From positions 124,001 through 188,000 of the forward strand of contig NZ_JAGGNR010000011.1 of NCBI RefSeq assembly GCF_018614975.1: 64,000 nt of DNA, read 5' to 3'. This DNA comes from Paenibacillus polymyxa (GTDB taxonomy: Bacteria; Bacillota; Bacilli; Paenibacillales; Paenibacillaceae). The notes beneath the pieces were generated by a model. That model had not been told where the DNA came from and searched no databases. It worked only from the letters and a program-made list of their open reading frames with translations. How positions within the stretch are numbered: position 1 is the stretch's first letter; every line of letters starts with the position of its first letter. The translations under genes and the position numbers were made by a program. Below are positions 17,562-26,219 of this stretch, in pieces.

Positions 17562-18407
17562 ATGTCACTCCCGAAAGAACGAATTGATGTTCTGCTGGTT
17601 GAGCAGGGCTATTATGAAAGTCGTGAGAAGGCAAAAGCTGCAATCATGGCTGGACTGGTGTATGCCAATAATGAGCCGATCGAAAAGGCTGGCATGAAAA
17701 TTCCAAGGGAAGCCGAGCTGAAAGTTAAAGGCTCGGTACATCCCTACGTCGGCAGAGGCGGATTGAAGCTTGAAAAAGCGATCCGTCATTTCGGTCTTGA
17801 TATGAATGGACTTGTCATGCTCGACATTGGTTCATCCACTGGTGGGTTTACGGATTGTGCACTACAGCATGGTGCGTCTCACGTCTACGCTATTGATGTG
17901 GGTTATAATCAGCTCGACTGGTCTTTGCGTAATGATGAGCGGGTTACTGTTATGGAACGAACTAATTTCCGCTATGTGACTCCCGAAGATCTGACGGGAC
18001 CAGTGCCGAATTTTGCGAGCATTGATGTGTCGTTCATTTCACTGCGAATCATATTGCCGCCACTTCTGGCTTTTTTGCAACAACCTGCAGATATCGTTGC
18101 ATTGATTAAACCTCAATTTGAGGCAGGGCGTGAAAAAGTAGGCAAGTCCGGTGTGGTTCGTGATACGAAGGTACACAAGGATGTGTTGCAGACGATGCTT
18201 CATTTTGCCAGTCAACTTGGTTTGCATCTGCAGAGTTTAACTTTTTCACCGATAACGGGTGGAGAAGGTAATATCGAATTTCTCGCACATTGGCGTCTGG
18301 AAGCACCAGAGGCAACACAACCAGAGATCGATCCAGCTTCACTTGACGCACTTGCGGACCAAGTTGCGAAGGAAGCAGCTCATACATTTACGGGAAACTC
18401 ATCATAA
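17562..18407 (+). CDS. tlyA: TlyA family rRNA (cytidine-2'-O)-methyltransferase
   Basis: TlyA-type enzymes combine an S4 RNA-binding domain with an FtsJ-like methyltransferase and 2'-O-methylate ribosomal RNA. The S4 domain is at the start (RIDVLLVEQGYYESREKAKAAIMAGLV). The SAM site is MLDIGSSTGGFTDCALQHGA (about residues 86-105), followed by VYAIDVGYNQL and SIDVSFISL. The C-terminal third carries LIKPQFEAGREKVGKSGVVRD. At 281 aa it is the usual length. B. subtilis has the orthologue yqxC in the same place, before argR. Confidence 0.93.
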   Translation: MSLPKERIDVLLVEQGYYESREKAKAAIMAGLVYANNEPIEKAGMKIPREAELKVKGSVHPYVGRGGLKLEKAIRHFGLDMNGLVMLDIGSSTGGFTDCALQHGASHVYAIDVGYNQLDWSLRNDERVTVMERTNFRYVTPEDLTGPVPNFASIDVSFISLRIILPPLLAFLQQPADIVALIKPQFEAGREKVGKSGVVRDTKVHKDVLQTMLHFASQLGLHLQSLTFSPITGGEGNIEFLAHWRLEAPEATQPEIDPASLDALADQVAKEAAHTFTGNSS

Positions 18408-18491
18408 GATGGGTTTCTTTTCGCTGAAAAGGTGATTGATGTAAAGGGAAATCGTTACTGAACCTCGAATATGTCTTCGAGGTGAGCGATA

Positions 18492-18977
18492 ATGGATGGT
18501 CAATATGACACAATCTTTATAGGTGTACTTGCTGTCTGTTTGATCTTGTGGCTGTTCTTTGGCCTGCGTGATTGGGTGAACCGACCGATGCCGGTCAGCT
18601 TGTCAGGAATGCAACTGAACGTGAAGATTCAGGATTCCCCAGCCTTGGATTTGCTTGAAGCACAGGGTTACGAAGTCATCGGTGGCAAAATGAAAGTCCC
18701 TCTGGCTTTTGAGGCCAATGAATCCGTTTATTACAGCAGATTATTCATTGATTATGTTGCAGCACGTGAGGATCTCAGATACCTGGTGAAAACGTCCCGT
18801 CGCAGACAGCCGTTAGAAATGACTGGCCCTGCGCTAAGGGATCGCTTCCTCAATTATCTGTTGTTATATCCTGGCTGTGAAGGATTGCTGTATGTTGACT
18901 TGGAGGATTCCGATATTAAGTTAATCAGGCTCATGGACTATCAGGAAGATGTGTATGATGGGGATGATCTGGACTAA
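18492..18977 (+). CDS. Uncharacterised single-pass membrane protein
   Basis: I do not recognise this 161-aa protein as a named family. One transmembrane helix is at about residues 8-25 (IFIGVLAVCLILWLFFGL). A soluble domain of about 130 residues follows with LDLLEAQGYEVIGGKMKVPLAF and SRLFIDYVAAREDLRYLVKTSR, and the tail is acidic (DYQEDVYDGDDLD). No signal peptidase site is obvious, so it is probably an anchored protein with a cytoplasmic or surface domain. The ATG has a GAGGTGAG upstream. It sits between tlyA and argR on the same strand and is probably in their operon. Confidence 0.75.
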   Translation: MDGQYDTIFIGVLAVCLILWLFFGLRDWVNRPMPVSLSGMQLNVKIQDSPALDLLEAQGYEVIGGKMKVPLAFEANESVYYSRLFIDYVAAREDLRYLVKTSRRRQPLEMTGPALRDRFLNYLLLYPGCEGLLYVDLEDSDIKLIRLMDYQEDVYDGDDLD

Positions 18978-19061
18978 CATAAGAGAATGAACATTGCAGG
19001 GCAAAGTCTGCGGCGAATTACAATTGCTGCTTTAATGCAATACATTTAACTGGAGGCATGT

Positions 19062-19511
19062 ATGAAAGGACAAAGGCACATCAAGATTCGTGAAATCATT
19101 AGTCAAAATGAAATTGAGACTCAGGATGATCTGGTTGAAGCACTGCGCAAATCAGGTTTCCAGGTGACTCAGGCAACGGTATCCCGGGATATCAAGGAAC
19201 TTCTGTTAATCAAGATTCCGATGGACGACGGAAGATACAAGTACTCTTTGCCAACAGATCAACGATATAATCCGATTCAAAAGTTGAAGCGTGCACTTGT
19301 TGACAACTTCTTGCACATTGATCACACAAACAACCTGGTTGTGATGAAATGTTTGCCAGGAACAGCCAATTCCATTGCTGCTTTACTTGATAATATTGAG
19401 TGGAATGAAGTCATGGGCACGATCTGTGGCGATGATACCATTCTGATTATCTGCCGGACTGAAGGTAACAGCGTGACCGTTATTGAGCGGATCATGGGTT
19501 ACATTGCTTAA
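19062..19511 (+). CDS. argR: Arginine repressor ArgR/AhrC
   Basis: ArgR senses arginine as a hexamer, represses arginine biosynthesis and activates catabolism. The 149-aa protein has the N-terminal winged helix ([23 protein letters not shown], then [15 protein letters not shown]). In the C-terminal arginine-binding and oligomerisation domain, [15 protein letters not shown] and [14 protein letters not shown] stand out. The ATG follows TGGAGGCATGT. Its position between tlyA and recN matches B. subtilis ahrC. A repeat element starts directly after its stop codon. Confidence 0.96.
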   Translation: MKGQRHIKIREIISQNEIETQDDLVEALRKSGFQVTQATVSRDIKELLLIKIPMDDGRYKYSLPTDQRYNPIQKLKRALVDNFLHIDHTNNLVVMKCLPGTANSIAALLDNIEWNEVMGTICGDDTILIICRTEGNSVTVIERIMGYIA

Positions 19512-19512
19512 A

Positions 19513-19729
19513 GTGCGTGTTCAAAAAGATTGGTTTTCAGTACCGAGAAGATGGGATGAAGCTAGAATGGAGTAGCGGAGCGTAGGGAAACTACGTGAGC
19601 AACTGCAATGTTTCCGAAGGAAACATACTTCGTAAGCATTCCACTTTTTTCGGCTGAATTCCATATTCGATGTTGATGATGCCACCAGGCATCCTTCGTA
19701 ATCAAAAGCGGACTTTTGGAACAACCTCT
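19513..19729. repeat. MITE-like intergenic repeat between argR and recN
   Basis: This 217-bp stretch has imperfect terminal inverted repeats. The left end is GTGCGTGTTCAAAAAG and the right end reads GTTGTTCCAAAAGTCC in reverse complement. Inside are several short hairpins, among them TGTTTCC/GGAAACA and CGTAG/CTACG. A 67-codon frame on the minus strand runs through it but has no ribosome binding site or protein features, so I regard it as non-coding. From memory, similar sequence recurs between genes in Paenibacillus genomes, but this cannot be verified here. It fills most of the argR-recN gap. Confidence 0.6.
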
Positions 19730-19787
19730 TGAATCAATGGTTCAAAAACATAATATCTGAATTAGTCATCCGGAGGTGTTTTTGCAG

Positions 19788-21506
19788 ATGTTAGTTACGT
19801 TATCGATTCGCAATCTGGCTGTGGTGGAAGAAGTCGACGTTGTATTCCATCCGGGATTCCATGTACTTTCTGGGGAAACGGGTGCCGGGAAGTCGATTAT
19901 TATAGATGCACTTGGCTTAATTGCGGGTGGACGAAGTTCAGCTGATCTGATCCGGTACGGATGTGAGAAGGCAGAGATGGAAGCCCTTTTTGAGATGGAA
20001 CCAAGTCATCCGGTCTGGCTGACATTAGAGAAGCTGGGTATTCATTGTGAGCCTGAAGAGCATTTGGTTATTCGGCGTGAGCTGAATACTCAGGGGAAGA
20101 GTACGTCCCGCATTAACGGGCAATTGGTCAATCTGACCATGCTGCGGGAAGTAGGCGAGAAGCTGATCAATATCCATGGACAACATGAACATCAGAGTCT
20201 GCTGCGTGCAGAGAGCCATCTGGGGCTTCTCGATACCTATGGCTCGGAAGTCATCGGACCTGTCAAAGCGAAGTACCAGGAGCGTTACAGCAAGTTTATC
20301 ACGGCGGAAAAAGAACTGCGTGCGCTTCAGGAGTCCAGTCAGCGGGCATATCAACTCTTGGACATGTATCGCTTTCAGCTTGAGGAGATCGCGGCGGCAA
20401 GCCTTACACGAGGCGAGGATGAATTACTCGGGGAAGAACGGGTCAAACTATCCCATAGTGAGAAAATGATGGACAGTGTTGCTGGTGCATATGATCTGCT
20501 CAGTGGTCAACGCGGGCTTGAAGCTGTAAGCATTGCTCTTTCTAGAATTGAAGACATTTCTGGATATGATAACAAAGGACTGCAACCGATTGTAGAGCAG
20601 CTGCAATCTGCATTTTATCAATTGGAAGATGCGACATTTCAGTTAAGGGATTACCGGGAGAAGATTGAATTTAATCCGGCAAGGCTGGAAGAAGTGGAGC
20701 AAAGGCTGAATCTGATTTCTGGCCTCAGACGGAAATACGGGGACAGTGTTGAACTTATTCTGAGTTATTATGATCAGATTAGCCATGAAACAGACCAACT
20801 GGAGAACAAGGACGAACGGCTTGAGAAATTGCGAGCTGAACGTGACAAAATGCTTAACCTTGTGATGGAGTCTGCTGAAGAACTCAGCAAGGTTCGCAAA
20901 CAATGCGCCGAGGAACTTGCTGCACAGGTGGAAAGCGAGCTCAAGGATCTGCAAATGGAGCGGACTACACTGCGTGTTCAGATTACTCCTTTTGAAGATC
21001 CGAAGGGCATTGAATGGAATGGACGTCGTATTCGTCTGAATCGTCATGGTGCGGACAATGCGGAATTCCTGATCTCACCGAACCCGGGCGAGCCATTACG
21101 ACCACTTGGCAAAATTGCTTCAGGTGGTGAGTTGTCTAGAATGATGCTGGCGATGAAGAGTATCTTTGCGCGACATGACCGGATACCTGTGTTGATTTTT
21201 GATGAAGTTGATACTGGAGTTAGCGGTAGAGCAGCTCAATCCATTGCGGAAAAACTGTTCCGCTTGTCTTCGACTTGTCAGGTTTTCTCAATAACTCACT
21301 TACCACAAGTGGCTTGTATGGCAGATCATCAGTATCTCATTGAGAAACATGTTTACGATGGACGGACGATGACGCAGGTGGAATCGCTGTCAGACGAAGG
21401 CAGAGTGAAGGAATTGGCACGTATGCTGGGCGGCGTGGAAATTACAGAAAAAACGCTGCATCACGCACAGGAAATGCTGAATTTGGCGGAAGCCAAAAAA
21501 GGGTGA
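19788..21506 (+). CDS. recN: DNA repair protein RecN
   Basis: RecN is an SMC-like ATPase recruited to double-strand breaks that promotes end cohesion before recombination. The 572-aa product starts MLVTLSIRNLAVVEEVDV with the Walker A GETGAGKS at about residues 30-37. A long coiled-coil middle follows, with the ABC signature region at LGKIASGGELSRMMLA and Walker B VLIFDEVDTGVSG. The ATG at 19788 is chosen because GGAGGT at 19772-19777 lies 10 nt upstream; the GTG at 19776 overlaps that site. A repeat element lies upstream and spoIVB downstream. Confidence 0.96.
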   Translation: MLVTLSIRNLAVVEEVDVVFHPGFHVLSGETGAGKSIIIDALGLIAGGRSSADLIRYGCEKAEMEALFEMEPSHPVWLTLEKLGIHCEPEEHLVIRRELNTQGKSTSRINGQLVNLTMLREVGEKLINIHGQHEHQSLLRAESHLGLLDTYGSEVIGPVKAKYQERYSKFITAEKELRALQESSQRAYQLLDMYRFQLEEIAAASLTRGEDELLGEERVKLSHSEKMMDSVAGAYDLLSGQRGLEAVSIALSRIEDISGYDNKGLQPIVEQLQSAFYQLEDATFQLRDYREKIEFNPARLEEVEQRLNLISGLRRKYGDSVELILSYYDQISHETDQLENKDERLEKLRAERDKMLNLVMESAEELSKVRKQCAEELAAQVESELKDLQMERTTLRVQITPFEDPKGIEWNGRRIRLNRHGADNAEFLISPNPGEPLRPLGKIASGGELSRMMLAMKSIFARHDRIPVLIFDEVDTGVSGRAAQSIAEKLFRLSSTCQVFSITHLPQVACMADHQYLIEKHVYDGRTMTQVESLSDEGRVKELARMLGGVEITEKTLHHAQEMLNLAEAKKG

Positions 21507-21626
21507 AACGGACGGCTGGCGTAATGATTGACAGTAATAAAAGCCTGGGGGCGAGGTTATCTTATAGGTACGCAATTGGCGACCACCTTTCGTCAAGCGA
21601 AAGAAGCAAAGGGAGTGTGACAGCCA

Positions 21627-22955
21627 TTGAATTCCCCCCTCAGGAAGAAATTGCTAGGTCTTTTATTTGCCTTCTTTCTTTGTGTGATTAGCCAGGCCAT
21701 TCAGCCTGTGCAAAGTTATGCTTCACTGCCGGATGAATTGCAAGTGTTTGCTGGCAGGCAAGCTGATGTCCGGCTCGCTGTACCTGCTGTTTCAAGCGCC
21801 GTTGTAGATCGTCCTGATATCGTTGGTTTGGATGATCAGGCAGCGATGCATGTTACCAGGCAACAACCTTTGCATCTTCACCCTCAACAGACGGGACATG
21901 CCAAATTAACGTTGAAGTTGTGGGGTAAAATTCCCGTCAAAACAGTCCATGTGAATGTGATACCGGATTTGCGTATTGTACCCGGGGGTCAAACGATTGG
22001 CGTCAAAGTTAAATCGGCAGGCATTCTGGTGGTTGGTCATCATCTGGTCCATTCTGGGCAGGATGAGCGTGTATCGCCAGGAGAAGCGGCTGGCATTAAG
22101 CTCGGAGATCTGATTACGCATATGGATGGTAAACGTCTTGATGGCGTGGCAGGTGTCTCTGAAGCCGTTGAACTTGCAGGTAAAAGTAAAAAAGGTATTG
22201 ATGTTGTGTTGAAACGTGGTAAGGAAACGGTTAAGACACGATTAACTCCGGCGTATGACTCCGAGGATCAAGCCTGGAGGCTTGGTTTATACATTCGTGA
22301 TTCCGCAGCCGGTGTTGGCACACTTACCTTCTATGCTCCCGATCAGGGCGTATACGGCGCACTGGGCCATGTCATTACAGATATGAACACACAAACATCT
22401 ATTGTTGTAGGTAGTGGTCAGATCGTTCAGTCCAATGTGACGTCCATTTCTAAAAGTGAGACCGGTGATCCGGGTGAAAAACGTGCTCATTTCCTCAAGG
22501 AAAGCAAAATTTTGGGCAATATTGAACGTAATACGGCTTTTGGCATCTTTGGTAAAATGTCCGGAAATCCTGAGCACAGTTTGTATTCGAAAGGTATTCC
22601 CGTCGCTTTCTCTCATGAAGTCAAAGAAGGACCGGCCGAAATACTTACCGTGGTTGACGGTCAACAAGTTGAACGCTTCTCCATTGACATTGTTCATGTA
22701 GCAGATCAAACCGAGCCAGCAACGAAAGGTCTGGTACTTCGAATCACGGATCCGAAGCTGTTGGATAAGACCGGAGGCATCGTTCAAGGAATGAGTGGCA
22801 GCCCCATTGTACAAAATGGTAAGTTGATCGGTGCAGTTACTCATGTATTCGTGAATGATCCAAAATCGGGTTATGGTTGCTTCATTGAATGGATGTTACA
22901 AGATGCTGGCGTTATGATGAAAAAGGAAAACGATAAGAACCTCAAGGCTGGTTAA
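21627..22955 (+). CDS. spoIVB: SpoIVB peptidase (S55 family)
   Basis: SpoIVB is made in the forespore, crosses into the intermembrane space and cleaves SpoIVFA, releasing pro-SigK processing in the mother cell. The 442-aa protein has an N-terminal signal/anchor (LLGLLFAFFLCVISQAIQ). A PDZ domain is at about residues 135-200 (GEAAGIKLGDLITHMDGKRLDGV), and the C-terminal serine-protease core holds YGALGHVITD and the nucleophile in GMSGSPIVQNGKLIGAVTHVF. The start is TTG at 21627, preceded by AAAGGGAG. The stop codon lies inside the loop of its own terminator, just upstream of spo0A, the same order as B. subtilis. Confidence 0.95.
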   Translation: MNSPLRKKLLGLLFAFFLCVISQAIQPVQSYASLPDELQVFAGRQADVRLAVPAVSSAVVDRPDIVGLDDQAAMHVTRQQPLHLHPQQTGHAKLTLKLWGKIPVKTVHVNVIPDLRIVPGGQTIGVKVKSAGILVVGHHLVHSGQDERVSPGEAAGIKLGDLITHMDGKRLDGVAGVSEAVELAGKSKKGIDVVLKRGKETVKTRLTPAYDSEDQAWRLGLYIRDSAAGVGTLTFYAPDQGVYGALGHVITDMNTQTSIVVGSGQIVQSNVTSISKSETGDPGEKRAHFLKESKILGNIERNTAFGIFGKMSGNPEHSLYSKGIPVAFSHEVKEGPAEILTVVDGQQVERFSIDIVHVADQTEPATKGLVLRITDPKLLDKTGGIVQGMSGSPIVQNGKLIGAVTHVFVNDPKSGYGCFIEWMLQDAGVMMKKENDKNLKAG

Positions 22956-22976
22956 ACAGCCCGGAGGTTCTTTTTT
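22937..22976 (+). terminator. Terminator overlapping the spoIVB stop codon
   Basis: GAACCTCAAGGCTG (22937-22950) pairs with CAGCCCGGAGGTTC (22957-22970). The six-base loop contains the TAA stop of spoIVB, and six T follow. The T-run leads directly into the first 0A box. Confidence 0.88.
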
Positions 22977-22982
22977 GTCGAA
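22975..22982 (+). promoter_or_regulatory. 0A box upstream of spo0A
   Basis: TTGTCGAA is an exact match to the Spo0A recognition core (TTGTCRAA). Spo0A autoregulation is known in B. subtilis; binding here is inferred from the match. Confidence 0.6.
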
Positions 22983-23056
22983 AGCAAACATAATATATCG
23001 GATAATGAAATGAATTATTTATTATATAGGATCAAGAAAAAAAAATAAAGAAAAAT

Positions 23057-23097
23057 AATTTTCGACAGGAGGAATTTAACTTGCTGTGTCGAAAATT
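23057..23097. promoter_or_regulatory. Dyad of two 0A boxes ahead of spo0A
   Basis: AATTTTCGACA (23057-23067) and TGTCGAAAATT (23087-23097) are perfect 11-bp inverted repeats 19 nt apart. Each contains a 7-of-8 match to the 0A box in opposite orientation. The pair sits 54-94 nt before the spo0A start, suggesting autoregulation by a Spo0A dimer or a hairpin in the leader. Confidence 0.55.
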
Positions 23098-23150
23098 TAA
23101 CGTGTAAGGAAATGTACGAAACGATGTTTAATTTAAAGGAGGATACCGTT

Positions 23151-23960
23151 TTGCAAAAAATTGAGGTATTGCTGGCCGATGATAATCGTGAATTTACGAA
23201 TTTGCTTGCCGAATATATATCTGAACAGGAAGATATGGAAGTAACCGGTATTGCATACAATGGAGAAGAAGTACTGCAACTGCTGGAGCAAACTCGGGAT
23301 GTGCCGGATGTATTGATTCTGGATATTATCATGCCTCACCTGGACGGACTGGGTGTGCTTGAGCGCTTGCGCGACCTGAACCTGTCTCCACAGCCTAAAG
23401 TCATTATGCTTACGGCATTCGGACAAGAGAATATCACACAGCGTGCCGTGCAACTCGGAGCTTCTTATTATATTCTCAAGCCGTTTGACATGGAAGTGCT
23501 CGCGAATCGTGTGCGTCAGCTAGTTGGAAATCAAACTGCGATGTCTACCAACAGTGGATCATCCATGTTTATGAACAAATCCAATGTGGTGCCGATGGGC
23601 AAACACAAAAATTTGGATGCAAACATTACGTCCATCATACATGAAATCGGCGTTCCTGCGCATATTAAAGGATATCAGTATTTACGCGAAGCGATTACGA
23701 TGGTTTATAACAATATCGAAATTTTGGGCGCAATCACCAAAACACTGTATCCAGCCATTGCCGAAAAATTCAAAACGACGCCGTCCCGCGTCGAACGTGC
23801 CATCCGTCATGCCATTGAAGTGGCATGGACTCGTGGTAACATCGACAGCATCAGCCACTTGTTTGGTTACACGATCAACATCAGCAAGTCGAAGCCGACA
23901 AATTCAGAGTTCATCGCGATGGTGGCTGACAAACTAAGAATTGAGCATAAGGTAAGCTGA
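23151..23960 (+). CDS. spo0A: Sporulation response regulator Spo0A
   Basis: Spo0A is the phosphorelay output regulator that commits the cell to sporulation. The N-terminal receiver has the acidic pocket ADD (about residues 9-11), the phospho-acceptor Asp in LILDIIMP (about 58), a conserved Thr (LTAFG) and Lys (ILKP). The C-terminal effector domain holds the DNA-binding helices, with [19 protein letters not shown] and the recognition part [17 protein letters not shown]. The TTG at 23151 follows AAAGGAGG by 8 nt and gives 269 aa, close to 267 in B. subtilis; the frame is open upstream to 23112, but without this match. 0A boxes precede it and a strong terminator follows. Confidence 0.97.
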   Translation: MQKIEVLLADDNREFTNLLAEYISEQEDMEVTGIAYNGEEVLQLLEQTRDVPDVLILDIIMPHLDGLGVLERLRDLNLSPQPKVIMLTAFGQENITQRAVQLGASYYILKPFDMEVLANRVRQLVGNQTAMSTNSGSSMFMNKSNVVPMGKHKNLDANITSIIHEIGVPAHIKGYQYLREAITMVYNNIEILGAITKTLYPAIAEKFKTTPSRVERAIRHAIEVAWTRGNIDSISHLFGYTINISKSKPTNSEFIAMVADKLRIEHKVS

Positions 23961-24091
23961 AAGGGTCAGGAGTAGTGAGCTGGCAAGTATAGTTTGGATT
24001 CAAATTTGATTCTAGCCAAATGGATTTTTGGCGGCCTATATCTGAATTCGTTCATTTCATGCCGATAAACTTCTGTAATATATGCCAACGA

Positions 24092-24140
24092 ATACCGTCA
24101 ATTATTGGATATCTTTAATCCAGTAATTGACGGTATTTTT
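24092..24140 (+). terminator. Rho-independent terminator after spo0A
   Basis: ATACCGTCAATTA (24092-24104) pairs with TAATTGACGGTAT (24124-24136), with an inner TGGA/TCCA extension and a TTTTT tail. It lies 130 nt after the spo0A stop. Confidence 0.9.
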
Positions 24141-24162
24141 GCATAACGAAATAACACAGATC

Positions 24163-25029
24163 ATGGTGATAAAAATTTTATTTCATAAACTTTTACCTTC
24201 AGTTAACGCTTTTTCAAGTAGAAAGTGGTACGATGTGCAGATTGGTACCCAGTATGGCTATAATCTGTACATGGGACGTCCTGTAGAACTGGTAATGAAC
24301 ACGCAGGCACTGGTCGTGGATTATTCGGAACAGATTACAGATGTCAGTGTTCTAGCCATGGACCGGGATGAAGGTGAAATATATGATCTTGTGTTGGTCA
24401 CGTCAGGGGAAAGTTTCTTTGGAGCTGTGAGTATTCGACGTTTGCTACTTGCTGTTGCTGATGTACGGGCTGAAATGGCGATTTTTATGAACCCGCTGAC
24501 TGGTCTTCCAGGTAATCATATTATAGATGAAAGGCTGTCTCAGGCTCTTCAGATGGACCAATTTAGCGTACTGTACGTTGATCTCGATCAATTCAAATCC
24601 TACAATGATAGCTACAGCTTCAAAATGGGGGATCAGCTTATTCAAGCGACAGCTAACTTGCTTCGCAAGCTATTTGTTCCCCCTGAAGCTTTTCTTGGAC
24701 ATATCGGTGGTGATGATTTTATTACAATCCTGAATCACCATGATTACAAATATATTAGTGAGGAAGTCATCTCAGGTTTTGAGGAAATGAAAAAGACATT
24801 CTACAACGAACATGATTGGCATCATCAATATGTTCTGGGGGAAGGACGTTCCGGGCTAAATCGGCCCATTCCTCTCGTGTCGGTATCCATCGCCGTTGTA
24901 ACCAATAGCAAGCGAAAATATGAAAACATAGATCAGATTATTGATGAGGCCACACGCATCAAAAAAGGTTGTGAAGCGATTGCTGGCAGTATCATCTGTG
25001 CAAATGATACCGCCAGTACTCCGTGCTAG
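24163..25029 (+). CDS. GGDEF-domain protein with truncated N-terminal CBS region
   Basis: The C-terminal half is a diguanylate-cyclase domain: NPLTGLPGN, then YVDLDQFKSYND and the active-site variant GGDDF (canonical GG[D/E]EF), which keeps the metal-binding acids. Ahead of it lies one recognisable CBS-like unit (YGYNLYMGRPVELVMNTQALVVDY through GAVSIRRLLLAVADV). Related proteins have a pair of CBS units, and here the first appears cut to a fragment. No good ribosome binding site is seen; 24163 is the first ATG, and a TTG at 24127 lies inside the spo0A terminator. It may be a 5'-truncated, possibly non-expressed remnant. If active, it would make c-di-GMP. Confidence 0.6.
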   Translation: MVIKILFHKLLPSVNAFSSRKWYDVQIGTQYGYNLYMGRPVELVMNTQALVVDYSEQITDVSVLAMDRDEGEIYDLVLVTSGESFFGAVSIRRLLLAVADVRAEMAIFMNPLTGLPGNHIIDERLSQALQMDQFSVLYVDLDQFKSYNDSYSFKMGDQLIQATANLLRKLFVPPEAFLGHIGGDDFITILNHHDYKYISEEVISGFEEMKKTFYNEHDWHHQYVLGEGRSGLNRPIPLVSVSIAVVTNSKRKYENIDQIIDEATRIKKGCEAIAGSIICANDTASTPC

Positions 25030-25073
25030 AAATACTCATAGTAGCTACAACTACTAACGTTAAAGATACAAGA

Positions 25074-25118
25074 AAAACCGCTACTTATCAGGAGCTAGTC
25101 ACCTGGTAATAGCGGTTT
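25074..25118. terminator. Bidirectional terminator between convergent genes
   Basis: AACCGCTACTTATCAGG (from about 25076) pairs with CCTGGTAATAGCGGTT (25102-25117) with few mismatches. It is flanked by A-rich and T-rich tracts and lies between the GGDEF gene and the minus-strand FlxA-like gene. Confidence 0.7.
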
Positions 25119-25204
25119 ATCTATTATGTGATCCGGGTCAAAGGTTTTCAGGTGAAAACACTTCAATCTCATTATCTATGTAAATATTTTCGGGGAAAGG
25201 GTAC

Positions 25205-26014
25205 TCAGATTCGAATATCGACGGATGGATATGAAGAAGGAGATGCAGAAGTCGGAGTTTGCGGACTGTTTCCTGATTCCTGATCTGTGGTTCCGCCATC
25301 TGACGGGTGCTCCTTATTTCCTGGTTTCTTTCCGTCATTAATTTCCTGATCTTCTTCTCCAGGTGTTGCAGAGATAAGTGGTTGTACACCGTTTTCAGGT
25401 GCGGGCTGATGGATCTCTTTCACCAGATCTCCAATCTTTTGATTGACCTTGCTGAGCTGAGAATTGATGTCCTGAACAACCTCTCGTTTTGCCTGAAAGA
25501 CGGTACGTTCTGAGTTTTCCAGCATCATTGATTTGCCGAGATCGAGATCATTTGTGGGAGGATTGATCTCCAGAACAAGTCGGTCGAAGCGGGTTTCTCC
25601 TTCGGTGGTCTGAATGGAGCCCTGCATGCGATCACGCAAACCGACCAGCTTACCCAATTGATCATAAGTCTGACTATGCTTGATTAGGTGATCCAGTGAA
25701 GGGGCTTGTGTCTCGTCAGTTGATTTGGGTTGTTGCTGTTGACTCTTTTCGGGCTGTCTTAATTTGTTCTTTTCCTGTAATTCCTCTGCTTTAATTTGGG
25801 CAATTTGGCTGTCGATCTGGGATATGGAGCTTGTTAAGGATTTAATTCGCTGAGCTTTGGTTTTGGTATCCAACTCGTCATTGGTTTTTACCCCTTGCAT
25901 TTCTTCATTGAGCCGGATCTTCTGCTGCATGAGTCCCTGAATTTCTTTATCCCGACTGGAGACTATATTCCCGGGAGTGAAACTGCTCTTGGTTGCAGAT
26001 GAGATTGAATTCAT
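25205..26014 (-). CDS. FlxA-like coiled-coil protein
   Basis: The 269-aa product is very polar. After a serine-rich start comes a helical region (about residues 20-85) with repeated Gln/Ile/Leu heptads ([38 protein letters not shown]) like FlxA-family proteins. A glutamine/proline stretch, a second coiled coil (about 170-200) and a disordered tail rich in P, S, T and E follow. There is no signal peptide or membrane helix. The ATG at 26014 has GGAG about 10 nt upstream; the frame is open to 26044. A SigD-like promoter lies just upstream, which fits a motility link, but the function is unproven. Confidence 0.65.
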   Translation of the reverse strand: MNSISSATKSSFTPGNIVSSRDKEIQGLMQQKIRLNEEMQGVKTNDELDTKTKAQRIKSLTSSISQIDSQIAQIKAEELQEKNKLRQPEKSQQQQPKSTDETQAPSLDHLIKHSQTYDQLGKLVGLRDRMQGSIQTTEGETRFDRLVLEINPPTNDLDLGKSMMLENSERTVFQAKREVVQDINSQLSKVNQKIGDLVKEIHQPAPENGVQPLISATPGEEDQEINDGKKPGNKEHPSDGGTTDQESGNSPQTPTSASPSSYPSVDIRI

Positions 26015-26058
26015 ATCCTCTGTTCTCCTTCTACTCTTTATCATGGTTCTATTTACAT

Positions 26059-26085
26059 ATATCAGATGTTAAGAGAAGGATTTGA
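26059..26085 (-). promoter_or_regulatory. Possible SigD (flagellar) promoter for the FlxA-like gene
   Basis: On the minus strand, TCAA and TCTGATAT are 15 nt apart. The SigD consensus is TAAA-N15-GCCGATAT, so this matches 3 of 4 and 6 of 8 bases. It lies 45-70 nt upstream of the start. Confidence 0.4.
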
Positions 26086-26150
26086 ATAGCTTTTTTTTCG
26101 TCTGAATGGATTCATTTGCTCTGTTTTATTGCGTACTTCATCATAATAAT

Positions 26151-26165
26151 TGATAATGGTTATCA
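26151..26165. promoter_or_regulatory. Fur box 1 (upstream of the AraC remnant)
   Basis: TGATAATGGTTATCA matches the 7-1-7 Fur consensus TGATAATNATTATCA at 13 of the 14 specified bases. It is about 55 nt upstream of a 39-codon frame that resembles the N-terminus of the AraC regulator downstream. Confidence 0.75.
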
Positions 26166-26219
26166 ATAAATGAGCGGAAGTTCAGACACAATCTATGTAG
26201 ACGGAGATGGGTTAGCAAA

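Noticed and set aside
19521..19724. 67-codon minus-strand frame between argR and recN
   Set aside because: It runs through a repeat element, has no ribosome binding site and no protein-like features; treated as part of the repeat.
22983..23056. SigH promoter for spo0A
   Set aside because: A GAAT-like -10 (TGAATTAT) is present but no AGGA-type -35 at the proper distance.
25138..25389. 83-codon minus-strand frame at the end of the FlxA-like gene
   Set aside because: It lies in another frame of the tail of that gene, without a ribosome site, and is taken as a shadow.
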